A stretch of 31,616 nucleotides of DNA. Origin: CALMKX01 sp036274895 (GTDB lineage Bacteria; Acidobacteriota; Thermoanaerobaculia; Multivoradales; SZUA-115). Positions 23,428 through 31,012 of the stretch are shown here, in pieces. Numbering within the stretch: position 1 is the first letter of the stretch; each line of letters begins with the position of its first letter. The position numbers and the translations under genes were made by a program. The stretch is from NCBI GenBank assembly GCA_036274895.1, contig DASUEU010000066.1:1-31616 (forward strand), written 5' to 3'. The notes under the pieces were generated by a model. That model searched no databases, was not told where the DNA came from, and worked only from the letters and a program-made list of their open reading frames with translations.

Positions 23428-24969
23428 CTAGTGCCGGAAGTGCCGCACGCCGGTCATCATCATCGCCAGCCCCTGCTCGTCGGCGGCGGCCACGACTTCG
23501 GCGTCGCGTTTGCTGCCGCCGGGCTGGACGACGGCTGAGATGCCGGCTCGGGCCAGCACGTCGAGGCCGTCGCGGAAGGGGAAGAAGGCGTCCGAGGCCG
23601 CCACCGCTCGCACCACCGAGCGCTCTGCCTTCTCGATCGCCAGGCGGCAGGAGTCCACCCGGCTCATCTGCCCGGCTCCCACTCCCAGCGTGGCGTGGCG
23701 ATCCGCCACCACGATGGCGTTCGACTTGACGTAGCGGCACACCTTCCAGGCGAAAAGCAGGGAATCCAGCTCCTCGGCCGATGGCTGGCGGGCGGTGGGG
23801 CAGGTCCAGGTGCCGGGGTCGACCGCTGCCGCGTCCGGCTGCTGGGCGAGGAAGCCGCCGTCCACCCCGCGCAGCTCGATCTCGGCCGGGCCCGGTGCGT
23901 AGAGGGGGCAGGCGAGCAGGCGCAGGGCCGACTTCGCGCGGTAGCGCTCCCGCGCCGCCGCCTCGAAGCCCGGGGCGATCACCACCTCGACGAAAAGCTC
24001 CGCCATCGCCTCGGCCAGCGCGCCGGAGGCCGGCGCGTTGGTGGCGATGATCGAGCCGAAGGCCGACACCGGGTCGCACTCGAAGGCGCGCCGATAGGCC
24101 TCCACCAGGTCCCGGCCGCGGCCCACGCCGCAGGGGTTGCCGTGCTTGACGATGACCACCGCCGGCTCGTCGAACAGGGCCACCAGCTTGCGCGCGGCGT
24201 CGGCGTCGAGCAGGTTGTTGTAGGACAGTTCCTTGCCCTGGAGCTGCTCGAAGCCACCGAAGACCCCGGCGGCACCGGAGGTGGCGTAGACCGCGGCGCC
24301 CTGGTGGGGGTTCTCGCCGTAGCGCGGAGCGAGGACCTTGTCGAGGGCCAGCTCGAGTCGCTGCGGGAAGGGCTCCCCGCCGGCGCCGCGCGCGAACCAG
24401 TCGGCGATCGCCCGGTCGTAGCCCGCTGTGTGCGCGAAGGCCTTGGCGGCGAGCTCGCGGCGCAGCTCGGGGGAGGCCCCGCCGTCGGCGGCGATCGCCT
24501 CGAGCAGGCGTTGGTAATCCGCCGGGTCCACCACCACGGTGACGTGGGCGAAGTTCTTGGCCGCGGCGCGGATCATCGCCGGGCCGCCGATGTCGATCGA
24601 CTCGACGGCGGCGGCCTCGGTGGCCTCCGGCCGGGCGACGGTCTGACGGAAGGGGTAGAGGTTGACCACCACCAGCTCGAAGGTCGGGATGCCGTGCTCC
24701 CCCAGGTCGGCGAGGTGCTCTTCTTGCGCGAGGTCGGCGAGGATGCCGCCGTGGATCTTGGGGTGGAGGGTCTTGACCCGGCCGCCGAGGATCTCGGGGA
24801 AGCGGGTCACGGCGGACACCGGAACCACGCTCACGCCCGCAGACTCGAGGCTCTTGGCCGTGCCCCCGCTCGAGACGATCTCGACCCCACGCTCGGCGAG
24901 ACCTCGGGCCAAGGGCTCGAGGCCATTCTTGTCGGAGACGGAGATCAGGGCGCGACGGATGCGGGGCAT
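23428..24969 (-). CDS. purH: Bifunctional AICAR formyltransferase/IMP cyclohydrolase
   Basis: The 513-residue enzyme performs the last two steps of de novo purine synthesis. The N-terminal MGS-fold cyclohydrolase contains RRALISVSDKNGLEPLARGL, IVSSGGTAKSLE and GGRVKTLHPKIHGGILA. The transformylase part contains ELSYNNLLDADAARKLVALF, the catalytic VIVKHGNPCGVG (Lys-His), DPVSAFGSIIATN, AFFPFRDGLDVLARAGI and VQPGGSKRDAEVV. The ATG at 24969 has AAGGAG 7 nt upstream and gives the typical family N-terminus; 24987 is an upstream alternative. A 14-bp tandem repeat lies immediately upstream. Confidence 0.97.
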   Translation of the reverse strand: MPRIRRALISVSDKNGLEPLARGLAERGVEIVSSGGTAKSLESAGVSVVPVSAVTRFPEILGGRVKTLHPKIHGGILADLAQEEHLADLGEHGIPTFELVVVNLYPFRQTVARPEATEAAAVESIDIGGPAMIRAAAKNFAHVTVVVDPADYQRLLEAIAADGGASPELRRELAAKAFAHTAGYDRAIADWFARGAGGEPFPQRLELALDKVLAPRYGENPHQGAAVYATSGAAGVFGGFEQLQGKELSYNNLLDADAARKLVALFDEPAVVIVKHGNPCGVGRGRDLVEAYRRAFECDPVSAFGSIIATNAPASGALAEAMAELFVEVVIAPGFEAAARERYRAKSALRLLACPLYAPGPAEIELRGVDGGFLAQQPDAAAVDPGTWTCPTARQPSAEELDSLLFAWKVCRYVKSNAIVVADRHATLGVGAGQMSRVDSCRLAIEKAERSVVRAVAASDAFFPFRDGLDVLARAGISAVVQPGGSKRDAEVVAAADEQGLAMMMTGVRHFRH

Positions 24970-24982
24970 GGGGCGGCTCCTT

Positions 24983-25029
24983 GTCACGATGCCAGGGTCA
25001 CGATGCCAGGGTCACGATGCCTGGGTCAC
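24983..25029. repeat. 14-bp tandem repeat upstream of purH
   Basis: The unit GTCACGATGCCAGG occurs at 24983-24996 and 24997-25010 identically, again at 25011-25024 with one change (CCTGG), and a further partial GTCAC at 25025-25029, giving about 3.4 copies. It lies between the purH ribosome-binding site and the stop of the neighbouring upstream gene. It may be a slippage product or a cluster of regulator sites in the purH leader. Confidence 0.75.
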
Positions 25030-25823
25030 TGCGCCTGGCGCTCGGTGCGGCGAGGCAGGGCCCGCAGGCGCGAATCGAGAGGGTCCAGGCGGCGGCGGGT
25101 GTCACCGCCCCCACCTTCGAGCCAAATCCAGTGGAAGGCCTGGGCCACGTCGGTCACCGCGTGGCTGAACGAGAGGGAGGCCACGGCGAAGGCGGTGGAA
25201 CGGTCATCGAAGGCCGCGCGGGCGGGCTGGAAGCGCACCCGGCGGTACTCCTCTCCCACCAGCGGGTAGAGGCGCCGGCTGCGGGCGAGGGCGCGGGCGG
25301 CCAGCCGGGCCATCGGCCGGTCGAGGCGGCGGTCGGCGAAGCCGTAGAACACCAGCGGCAGCCGCGGCGAGACGGTCTCGACGTAGCCCAGGTAGTCGCC
25401 GAAGTAGCGGCGCTCGGAGCTGTCGGCGTTGGAGGCGTTCAGCGGATTGTTGGCGTCGGCCACGTAGTGGGCGACCACCCCCAGGTGGTAGACGATGTCG
25501 GCAAAGGGGCGCTGGGTTCGGATGGCCTCGATCGCCCGCTCGGACTCGATCTGGATGGCCCGGGTCAGCTCACCCGAGCCGTCCGGGTTCTCGAAATGGC
25601 GGGGGGGATTGCCGTCGGCAAAGGGAGCGGCCGTGCCACGCCTCAGCTCCGCGACGTGCTTGAGCATCTGGCGCCTCAAGTCGGGGGGGGCGAGGTGGGC
25701 CGCTTCCTCGGCGATGGTCGCCTGGGTGCGGGGCGAGAACGCCGTGGCGGGCCGAGCCGAGCCGAGGCTCAGGGCGGCCGCCACGAGGAGCAGGCCGGGG
25801 AGGGTTTGTCTCGCTGTCGGCAC
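25026..25823 (-). CDS. Secreted zinc-dependent phospholipase C / S1-P1 nuclease-like protein
   Basis: The 265-residue product has a signal peptide (TLPGLLLVAAALSLGSARPA, cleavage near ATA-F). It then has an all-helical domain with the features of the phospholipase C/P1 nuclease fold: HVAELRRGT, RHFENPDGSGELTRAI, VYHLGVVAHYVADANNPLN (H-x3-D-x2-x-P type zinc ligands) and a late FSHAVTDVAQAFHWIW. Several His and Asp could bind a multi-zinc centre. Start is assigned to GTG 25823, which gives a clean signal peptide; the frame stays open further upstream to 26024, but that would run through the divergent TusA-like gene. Substrate (phospholipid or nucleic acid) cannot be told. Confidence 0.7.
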   Translation of the reverse strand: MPTARQTLPGLLLVAAALSLGSARPATAFSPRTQATIAEEAAHLAPPDLRRQMLKHVAELRRGTAAPFADGNPPRHFENPDGSGELTRAIQIESERAIEAIRTQRPFADIVYHLGVVAHYVADANNPLNASNADSSERRYFGDYLGYVETVSPRLPLVFYGFADRRLDRPMARLAARALARSRRLYPLVGEEYRRVRFQPARAAFDDRSTAFAVASLSFSHAVTDVAQAFHWIWLEGGGGDTRRRLDPLDSRLRALPRRTERQAQ

Positions 25824-25881
25824 CGCGCTTACTCTATGAGGTGGAGAGGCGGGCCGCACGCCCGAAGAGCCGAGGTGAGGG

Positions 25882-26124
25882 ATGGGTGACGCGCACAAGC
25901 AACTGGATACCCTCGGGAAGGTCTGTCCCCTGCCCATCTTGATGACCGCCAAGGCGATGGTGCAGCTCGCTCCCGGCGAGGTTCTCGAGGTCGTGGGGGA
26001 CGATCCGGTGATCGCCGACGACATGCCGATCTACTGCTACCGCGCCGGCCACCGCCTGCTGTCGCTCGAAGAGGAGGAAGGCGGGCTGATTCGCTGTCGG
26101 ATCGAGAAGGTCGGCAAGAGCTGA
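25882..26124 (+). CDS. TusA/SirA/YedF-family sulfur carrier protein
   Basis: The 80-residue protein has the family motif KVCPLPILMTAKAM with Cys15 as the sulfur-carrying residue. The following LAPGEVLEVVGDDPVIADDMP is also typical. Members relay persulfide sulfur for tRNA thiolation or other sulfur trafficking. No tus or dsr genes are nearby, so the pathway is unknown. It is divergent from the phospholipase-like gene (58-bp gap). A GAGGTGAGGG stretch lies directly before the start codon at 25882. Confidence 0.9.
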   Translation: MGDAHKQLDTLGKVCPLPILMTAKAMVQLAPGEVLEVVGDDPVIADDMPIYCYRAGHRLLSLEEEEGGLIRCRIEKVGKS

Positions 26125-26196
26125 TCGGGCGGTCCCCACGGGCGGGCACCCTACCAGAGTCTCGGCCCGCGCGGACGAAGGGCGTGGTTCTCGGAG

Positions 26197-26225
26197 CCGA
26201 GGGGCGGAGCCGGCCCGCCCCTCGG
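26197..26225. terminator. Bidirectional terminator-like hairpin
   Basis: CCGAGGGGCGG (26197-26207) and CCGCCCCTCGG (26215-26225) are a perfect 11-bp inverted repeat with a 7-nt loop. It sits between the convergent tusA-like and beta-propeller genes. No other feature is seen in the 125-bp gap. Confidence 0.6.
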
Positions 26226-26249
26226 GGGGAAGCGAAGGTCCTACTGCTT

Positions 26250-27167
26250 CTACTGAGTCGTGCTGGTGCCGGTGCTGACCCGGGAGAGGGCATTGCCTCC
26301 CGAGCTCGCCACCCAGAGCTGGTTCCCGGCCACGGCGATGCCGTAGGGACTGGCACCTACGGAAAACACCTCGACGACTGCGCCGTCGGTCGGCCTCAAC
26401 TTGAACACCGTGCTGTCGCCCGTGTTGACCACCCAGAGGTGGGAGGCGGCCCACGCCAGCCCGGAGGCACCGTCACCGGCCTTGAAGGTCCCGATCACCG
26501 CGCCGGTGGTGCGATCGAGCTTCATCACCGAGGCGCTCCAGAAGTTCGACACCCAGACGTGGGTGCCGTCGAAGGCGAGGCCGAACGGCCCATCACCCAC
26601 CACCGTCTCGCTCACCACCGTACCGTCCCGGGAGTCCAGCTTGCTCACGGTGTCGCTGCGGTTGTTGGCCACCCACAGGTAGATGCCGTCGAACGCCAGC
26701 GACATCGGGCGCTCGCCCACGGCATAGGTGCCCAGCCGGGTACCGTCGCTCGCCAGCTTGGTGACGGTGTCGCCGTCTCGGTTGGCAACCCAGAGGTGGG
26801 CGCCGTCGAAGAGCAGTCCGCCGGGGCCATCGCCCACCGCGAAAGTGCCCAGCAGACCGCCGCTCAGGGCCAGCTTGGTCACCGAGTCGCCCTGGTAGTT
26901 GGCCACCCACAGGGCACCGTCGCCGACCGCCAGGGCGATCGGCCCCTTGCCGACGGCGTAGGTGCCGAGCACGGCGCCGTCGGTGGGTCGCAGCTTCTTG
27001 ACGTTGCCGCTGAACTGGTTGGCCACCCAGACGTAGGCGCCGTCGAATGCCACGGCCTCGGGCTGTTCACCATCGGAGGAGAAGAGCTCCGGCCGGCTGA
27101 TGGTGGGCGGGGCTGCGGCGGCCAGAGCGAGGCACCCGAGGGCCAGGCTCGAGAACATCCTGTTCAT
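26250..27167 (-). CDS. Secreted YncE-like beta-propeller protein
   Basis: The 305-residue protein begins with a signal peptide (MNRMFSSLALGCLALAAAAP). About six to seven repeats of ~41 residues follow, each with a core like LAFDGTHVWVSN plus S(V/T)xKL and VGDGP. Such repeats form a YncE/NHL-like beta-propeller. These proteins are usually structural or binding proteins in the periplasm; no catalytic residues are evident. The ATG (27167-27165) overlaps the SCO1 stop by 4 bp, and AAAGGAG precedes it by about 7 nt. It is therefore the last gene of the copper oxidase operon and may bind or assist the oxidase. Confidence 0.85.
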   Translation of the reverse strand: MNRMFSSLALGCLALAAAAPPTISRPELFSSDGEQPEAVAFDGAYVWVANQFSGNVKKLRPTDGAVLGTYAVGKGPIALAVGDGALWVANYQGDSVTKLALSGGLLGTFAVGDGPGGLLFDGAHLWVANRDGDTVTKLASDGTRLGTYAVGERPMSLAFDGIYLWVANNRSDTVSKLDSRDGTVVSETVVGDGPFGLAFDGTHVWVSNFWSASVMKLDRTTGAVIGTFKAGDGASGLAWAASHLWVVNTGDSTVFKLRPTDGAVVEVFSVGASPYGIAVAGNQLWVASSGGNALSRVSTGTSTTQ

Positions 27168-27817
27168 GACCGCGCTCCTTTCTCGTCACGCTCCTGCTGT
27201 GGCCAGTCCAGCCAAAGGATCGACTCGACGATCCACTGCGGGTCGGACATCCCGGGGCACGAGCCCCAGCGGGTGAGCGGCTCGTTGCCATAGCGCACGT
27301 TGCCGATGTGGTTCGAGGTGTCGCGGTCGACCTCGGGGTCGGGGTCGACGAAGCCCAGCCGCCGGCGCAGCAGCTCCACGTCCCCGGGCGCTCCGGTCAG
27401 GAGCAGCCAGCCCGGGCCGAGGCCGTGCATCTCCGCATAGGTGGCGAGCACCTCCGGAGTGTCGAGCTGCGGCTTCAAGGTGATCGAGTAGAGGAAGATG
27501 TCGCGGCCAACCCTGTCGCCTAGCAGCTTCTGCACGCGGCCGAGGTTGTGCATCACCTTCGGGCACACGCCTTCGCAGGTCGCGTACATGAAGTTGATCA
27601 CCACCAGCTTGTCTTTGATCAGGTCGTCGTAAAAGCGCACCTTCTCGCCCAGCTGCGTCACCAGCTCGACGTTGGGGAAGTGACGGTCACGGATCCTGTC
27701 GCGAGGCGAGATCTCCGCCCACTTTCGCGGCGGTGTCGCGGCCGCGCCGAGGGCGCCGGCGAGCGGCGCCAGGCCCAGCATCACGGCCAGCTGTCTTCTG
27801 CTCACGGAGCCGGTCAT
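27164..27817 (-). CDS. SCO1/SenC-family copper chaperone-like protein
   Basis: The 217-residue thioredoxin-fold protein contains the copper-binding NFMYATCEGVCPKVMHNL with Cys81 and Cys85. The distal His170 lies in DTSNHIGNVRYG. SCO proteins deliver copper to oxidases or act as thiol-disulfide reductases. The N-terminus VSRRQLAVMLGLAPLAGALG looks like a Tat signal. The ATG at 27817 follows AGGAGG. The gene is 14 bp downstream of a multicopper oxidase, so a role in loading that enzyme with copper is a reasonable inference. The frame remains open far upstream, but that is antisense shadow within the oxidase gene. Confidence 0.9.
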   Translation of the reverse strand: MTGSVSRRQLAVMLGLAPLAGALGAAATPPRKWAEISPRDRIRDRHFPNVELVTQLGEKVRFYDDLIKDKLVVINFMYATCEGVCPKVMHNLGRVQKLLGDRVGRDIFLYSITLKPQLDTPEVLATYAEMHGLGPGWLLLTGAPGDVELLRRRLGFVDPDPEVDRDTSNHIGNVRYGNEPLTRWGSCPGMSDPQWIVESILWLDWPQQERDEKGARS

Positions 27818-27831
27818 GGGAGCCCTCCTGG

Positions 27832-29604
27832 TCAGGGGTTGGTCTTGGTGTCGCCGGTGGCGTCGATGTCCCACCGGAGCATCATCGCGTGATCCTCGTG
27901 CAGGGTGTTGTGACAGTGCATGGGGTAGCGGCCTTCGAAGTCGCGAAAGCGGAAGAACAGCTCCACCTGGTGGTTGTGCTCCAGGCGCATGACGTCCTTC
28001 CTCGACTTCAAGACCGAGCCGGCCGGGATCGCCGAGCCATTGCTCTTCAAGATCTGGAACTCCTCGAAGTGGATGTGGATCGGGTGCATCCAACCGCCCG
28101 AGCTGTTCTGGAGGATCCACCGTTCGACGGAGTTCTTCTGCACCCGGAAGCGCACGTCGTTGCAGCTGAAGAATTTGCCGTTGATCGCCCACTGCCCGTT
28201 GGTGCGTTCGAACCTGAAGGTGCGGGTGACACGGGGGGTGGCGGTCGTCGACGGCAGGGCGTAGAACTGCTGTGTGGAGGGATGGGCGCTGCCGTCCGTC
28301 ACGCTGTCGGGCAGGATGTCGAAGCGCAGCAGGTAGTTGCCCTGGCCGGCCGGCAACACGTCGCCGTCCGGGCCGCGGCCGTCGTCCTGCTCCAGGCGGT
28401 TCTCGAGATAGATCGTCGAGCCGGCCGGGAACTGCGAGAAGTCGATGATCACGTCGGCGCGCTCGGCCACCGAGAGCCGTACGTTCGAAACCTGGATCGG
28501 CGCGGGTAGCAGATTGCCGTCGTTCGAGATCTGCCAGAACGGATAGACCGTGCCCAGGCTGCTCGGGTTGGTCAGGTGGAACTGATAGAAGCGGGACGGG
28601 CCGCCGTCCAGCCAACGGAAACGGTAACGCCGCCGCTTGACCTGGAAGAATGGCTGGATCCGGCCGTTGACCAGGAACTTGTCTCCCAGGATGCCGTCCT
28701 CGTTCATCAGGTCGAAGGCGAGCAGCCCGGTATCCTGGTCGAAGACGCGATCGGTGAAGATCATCGGCACGTCGAACTCGCCGCTGGGTAGGCGGAAGCC
28801 GGTGCCCTCGTCGCCGGTGTCGTGCTGGTTGAACAAGAGATAGAAGCCGGCGAGACCCTTGTAGACGTTCTCCGCGGTGTGGTCCACCCGGTGGTCGTGG
28901 TACCACAGCGTGCTCATCGACTCGTTGAGGTCGCCGTCGGGCGGGTGAGTGCTCAGGGCCCCGGCGAGCACGTTGGGGTAGTGGTGGTCGTAGAACTGAC
29001 CCCGTTCGAAGAAGTCGCAAGGGAAGCCGTCGCTCTCCGAGGGCGTGTGCCCATTGTGCAGGTGAGTGGAGACCGAGGGCAGGCCGAAGCCGCCGTTGTC
29101 GGCCGGCAGGTCGTTGACGTTGCGGACCAGGATCGGTTGACCGTAGTAGGCGTGGTAGGTGGGCCCGGGGACGTGGCCGTCGAAGGTCCAGAGGGTCTGG
29201 AGGGGCAGGTCCGGATGCACGCTCTTCTGCTCGGCTCGCTGGTGCACCTCGTAGAGCAGGGCCGGGGGGAAGAGCCCGGTGGCTTGGTGGGCGCGAGTGC
29301 GTCCCTCACCAGCCGCCGTGTTGGGTGCGGTGGTCCACTGGGGAGTCAGCGTCGGCACGGGCGTCTTCACCGGTGGGATGGAGAGCGGCAGCTCCCAGGG
29401 CGTGGTCGGCGGGCTCTCCGGGCCCCCTCCCGAGGCCCGGGCGCTCAGGCCGTGCTGCGCTACCAAGTAGCCGGCGCTGGTCAGCAGGCCCAGCTTGGCC
29501 ATCTCCCGCCGCGAGAGCCGGGCTGCGACGATCTCCCGTCGGTTCAGCGCGGCGATCTGGCGGCTGCGCGACTTTCCTCGATCGATCCTCGACACGAATG
29601 GCAC
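27832..29604 (-). CDS. Multicopper oxidase (CotA/bilirubin oxidase-like), Tat-exported
   Basis: The ~590-residue protein begins with a long charged N-region and a Tat motif SRREMAKLGLLTSAGYLV (residues 31-48). All four copper-ligand motifs are present: STHLHNGH (about 179-186), LWYHDHRVDH (about 233-242), HPIHIHFEEF (about 507-516) and MHCHNTLHEDHAMM (about 562-575), which holds the type 1 Cys-His-Met set. The DFFERGQFYDHHYPN and WQISNDGNLLPAP segments are typical of CotA/bilirubin oxidase relatives. It should oxidise phenolic or metal substrates using oxygen. GTG at 29604 has AGGAGG 8 nt upstream, better spaced than TTG at 29610. It heads an operon with SCO1 and the beta-propeller. Confidence 0.92.
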   Translation of the reverse strand: MPFVSRIDRGKSRSRQIAALNRREIVAARLSRREMAKLGLLTSAGYLVAQHGLSARASGGGPESPPTTPWELPLSIPPVKTPVPTLTPQWTTAPNTAAGEGRTRAHQATGLFPPALLYEVHQRAEQKSVHPDLPLQTLWTFDGHVPGPTYHAYYGQPILVRNVNDLPADNGGFGLPSVSTHLHNGHTPSESDGFPCDFFERGQFYDHHYPNVLAGALSTHPPDGDLNESMSTLWYHDHRVDHTAENVYKGLAGFYLLFNQHDTGDEGTGFRLPSGEFDVPMIFTDRVFDQDTGLLAFDLMNEDGILGDKFLVNGRIQPFFQVKRRRYRFRWLDGGPSRFYQFHLTNPSSLGTVYPFWQISNDGNLLPAPIQVSNVRLSVAERADVIIDFSQFPAGSTIYLENRLEQDDGRGPDGDVLPAGQGNYLLRFDILPDSVTDGSAHPSTQQFYALPSTTATPRVTRTFRFERTNGQWAINGKFFSCNDVRFRVQKNSVERWILQNSSGGWMHPIHIHFEEFQILKSNGSAIPAGSVLKSRKDVMRLEHNHQVELFFRFRDFEGRYPMHCHNTLHEDHAMMLRWDIDATGDTKTNP

Positions 29605-29813
29605 GCTCAAACCCTCCTCTGTGGAAAGGGCGAGTTCCGTGGCCAGGCAGGCCAGGGTCGCCGGTGTGCGGCGGTGCTGTCAGAGCATCGGAACGGCTGG
29701 ATAGAACATACGCCATATCGCCGAAAAAGTATAGAGATCATCGAGAAGGCGACAGGGTCGCCCGATCTCCCATGACGGCTGTCCCGCTCCGGACGCCCGA
29801 GCCCGCAGAGCGC

Positions 29814-29841
29814 TTGCGTTCCGGCCGGCCTGTGGTATCGT
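29814..29841 (+). promoter_or_regulatory. Promoter of tRNA-Phe
   Basis: TTGCGT (29814-29819) and TATCGT (29836-29841) are 16 bp apart, and TGG before the -10 gives an extended -10. The -10 ends 9 nt before the mature tRNA 5' end. The 246-bp divergent gap (29605-29850) also holds the unassigned promoter of the oxidase operon; it includes an AT-rich patch near 29705-29740 with TATACT on the minus strand. Confidence 0.45.
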
Positions 29842-29850
29842 GCGCGCCGT

Positions 29851-29926
29851 GCTCAGGTAGCTCAGTTGGTAGAGCACGTGACTGAAAATCACGGTGTCGC
29901 TGGTTCGATTCCGGCCCTGAGCACCA
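29851..29926 (+). tRNA. tRNA-Phe (anticodon GAA)
   Basis: The 76-nt gene folds as a standard cloverleaf. The acceptor GCTCAGG (29851-29857) pairs with CCTGAGC (29916-29922), followed by the discriminator A and an encoded CCA. The D arm is GCTC-AGTTGGTA-GAGC. The anticodon stem CGTGA/TCACG encloses the loop CTGAAAA with anticodon GAA. The T arm is GCTGG-TTCGATT-CCGGC. Everything needed is present, and the isotype follows directly from the anticodon. An accessory region starts right after it. Confidence 0.97.
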
Positions 29927-30264
29927 ATAGAATCAAGCACTTAGAGCTACCCGCCCCACCGCCCCAAACCCCCCTGGCAATCACCTGGCAATCAGCGCGA
30001 GGCTAGTCCCACGGTGGACTAACCTTGCCTAGCCCTTGGACCGGCGGGGTAAAGGGCCCTTCCTCGCGCCCCCAAGCCTGTCTCCTGCAGCACCTGGGGC
30101 CTCGCTCCAGAGCCCAGCTCGGCCTCCCAGGAGGTTGGCGGCAGCACCCTAGCCCGCCTCGAGCGGAGCGCTCGCGGCACCAACCCTGTCCGTCCGGAGT
30201 TGGTTCTGGGGCCGCGGGAGCAGCGCTCGCGTGGCGCGAGCGCTCGCTTCCGAAGGAGTGGACG
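29927..30264. other. Non-coding stretch after tRNA-Phe, possible integration scar
   Basis: This 338-bp stretch holds no gene I can support. It contains a tandem pair of CCTGGCAATCA (29973-29983 and 29984-29994), a small inverted repeat TAGTCC/GGACTA (30004-30021), a pair ACCAAC/GTTGGT with outer GCGGC/GCCGC (about 30172-30215) and the hairpin at 30222-30244. Position directly behind a tRNA and before a toxin-antitoxin pair and a transposase suggests an old insertion boundary. No integrase or clear duplicated tRNA end is visible. Confidence 0.4.
30222..30244. other. Perfect hairpin in leader of an unknown gene
   Basis: AGCGCTCGCG (30222-30231) and CGCGAGCGCT (30235-30244) form a perfect 10-bp stem with a TGG triloop. 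It ends 7 nt before the GAAGGAG ribosome-binding site of the gene at 30265, so it could influence translation or serve as an operator. Confidence 0.5.
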
Positions 30265-30759
30265 ATGAACGTGGACGTCTACCTGCCGCCTGGGGTCAAC
30301 GGCAAGCTGCTGGGCTTCGGTGAGGTGCCGCCGGCCCTTCCTCCGGCCTTCCCGCCCGGGGAGGGCTGGCCGTCGAAGGCGGGCACCAGCGAGGCCTTCC
30401 GGGAGACCTTCCTCGCCTGCCTCACCCGGCCTGAAGACCGGGAGGCGGCGCGACGTCTGGGCAACCTCTTCGTCGAGGCGGTGCTCGAAGGGCGCTTCCA
30501 GCCCGAGCCGACCGGCCCGGCCGTGGCCCACGAGCTGCGGGCGGTAGCGGCGGACCTGCGCCACCTGGAGCGGTATCTGCTCGAGATCGTGGCGGTGAAC
30601 GACCTCTTCACCCACAACCCACCGGTGGAGGGCCGCCTGGTGCTCGGGGCCGTCACCTGGTCGGCGACGCTTGGCCGGGTTGCCCAGGAGATCGAGGCCG
30701 GGCTAGGTGCGTTGGCGTGCGAGGGAGAGGCGCGGAGTGAGGCCAACTGCTATCATTGA
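30265..30759 (+). CDS. Hypothetical protein, 164 residues
   Basis: No family is recognised. The N-terminus is Pro/Gly-rich (MNVDVYLPPGVNGKLLGFG, then VPPALPPAFPPGEGWP). The rest is predicted helical with two long helices (DREAARRLGNLFVEAVLEG and AVAHELRAVAADLRHLERYL) and a last helix VAQEIEAGLGALACEGEA. It has no signal peptide or membrane segment. The ATG at 30265 follows GAAGGAG with normal spacing, and codon use is similar to neighbours, so it is likely real. Its 3' end overlaps the probable promoter of the toxin-antitoxin pair that starts 22 bp later. Confidence 0.65.
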   Translation: MNVDVYLPPGVNGKLLGFGEVPPALPPAFPPGEGWPSKAGTSEAFRETFLACLTRPEDREAARRLGNLFVEAVLEGRFQPEPTGPAVAHELRAVAADLRHLERYLLEIVAVNDLFTHNPPVEGRLVLGAVTWSATLGRVAQEIEAGLGALACEGEARSEANCYH

Positions 30760-30770
30760 CAGCACTTCAA
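30751..30770 (+). promoter_or_regulatory. Candidate -10 box and operator of fitAB
   Basis: TATCAT (30751-30756) is a good -10 match 25 bp before the fitA start. It is followed at once by TTGACAGCACTTCAA (30756-30770), whose outer arms TTGA/TCAA are inverted. Antitoxins of this family usually bind inverted repeats over their own promoter, so this is a reasonable operator candidate. No good -35 is seen. Confidence 0.35.
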
Positions 30771-30781
30771 AGGAGGGCATC

Positions 30782-31012
30782 ATGGCCCAGCTGGTGGTCC
30801 GCAATCTCGACGAGGAGCTGGTAAAGGAGCTGAAGCTGCGGGCGGCCCGGCACGGCCGGTCCGCCGAGGCCGAGCACCGAGAGATCCTCCGCCTGGCCCT
30901 GGCCCCCAAGCCGAAGCGGAGCCTCAAGGAGCTGCTGCTCGCCATGCCAGACGTGGGGGAGGACTCCGACTTCGAGCGTCCCCGGGACCTTGGCCGGGCG
31001 GTGGAGCTGTGA
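30782..31012 (+). CDS. fitA: FitA-like ribbon-helix-helix antitoxin
   Basis: The 76-residue protein begins with AQLVVRNLDEELVKELKLRA, a ribbon-helix-helix DNA-binding start. ARHGRSAEAEHREILRLAL follows, the second helix pattern shared with FitA of Neisseria. The C-terminal part (LKELLLAMPDVGEDSDFERP) would bind and block the PIN toxin. AAAGGAGG lies 6 nt before the ATG. The stop overlaps the toxin start by 4 bp (GTGA), typical of coupled toxin-antitoxin genes. It probably represses its own promoter. Confidence 0.88.
   Translation: MAQLVVRNLDEELVKELKLRAARHGRSAEAEHREILRLALAPKPKRSLKELLLAMPDVGEDSDFERPRDLGRAVEL

Noticed and set aside
24983..25029. Possible short CRISPR array
   Set aside because: The copies are directly adjacent with no spacers and only 14 bp long; no cas genes are present.
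23695..25269. 524-aa plus-strand open frame
   Set aside because: Antisense to purH with low-complexity composition.
27818..29020. Upstream extension of the SCO1 frame to about 618 aa
   Set aside because: The extra part is an off-frame shadow of the multicopper oxidase gene; the ATG at 27817 has its own AGGAGG.
29680..29940. 86-aa minus-strand frame across the tRNA
   Set aside because: It is the antisense translation of tRNA-Phe (GRNRTSDTVIFSHVLYQLSY is a well-known false protein).
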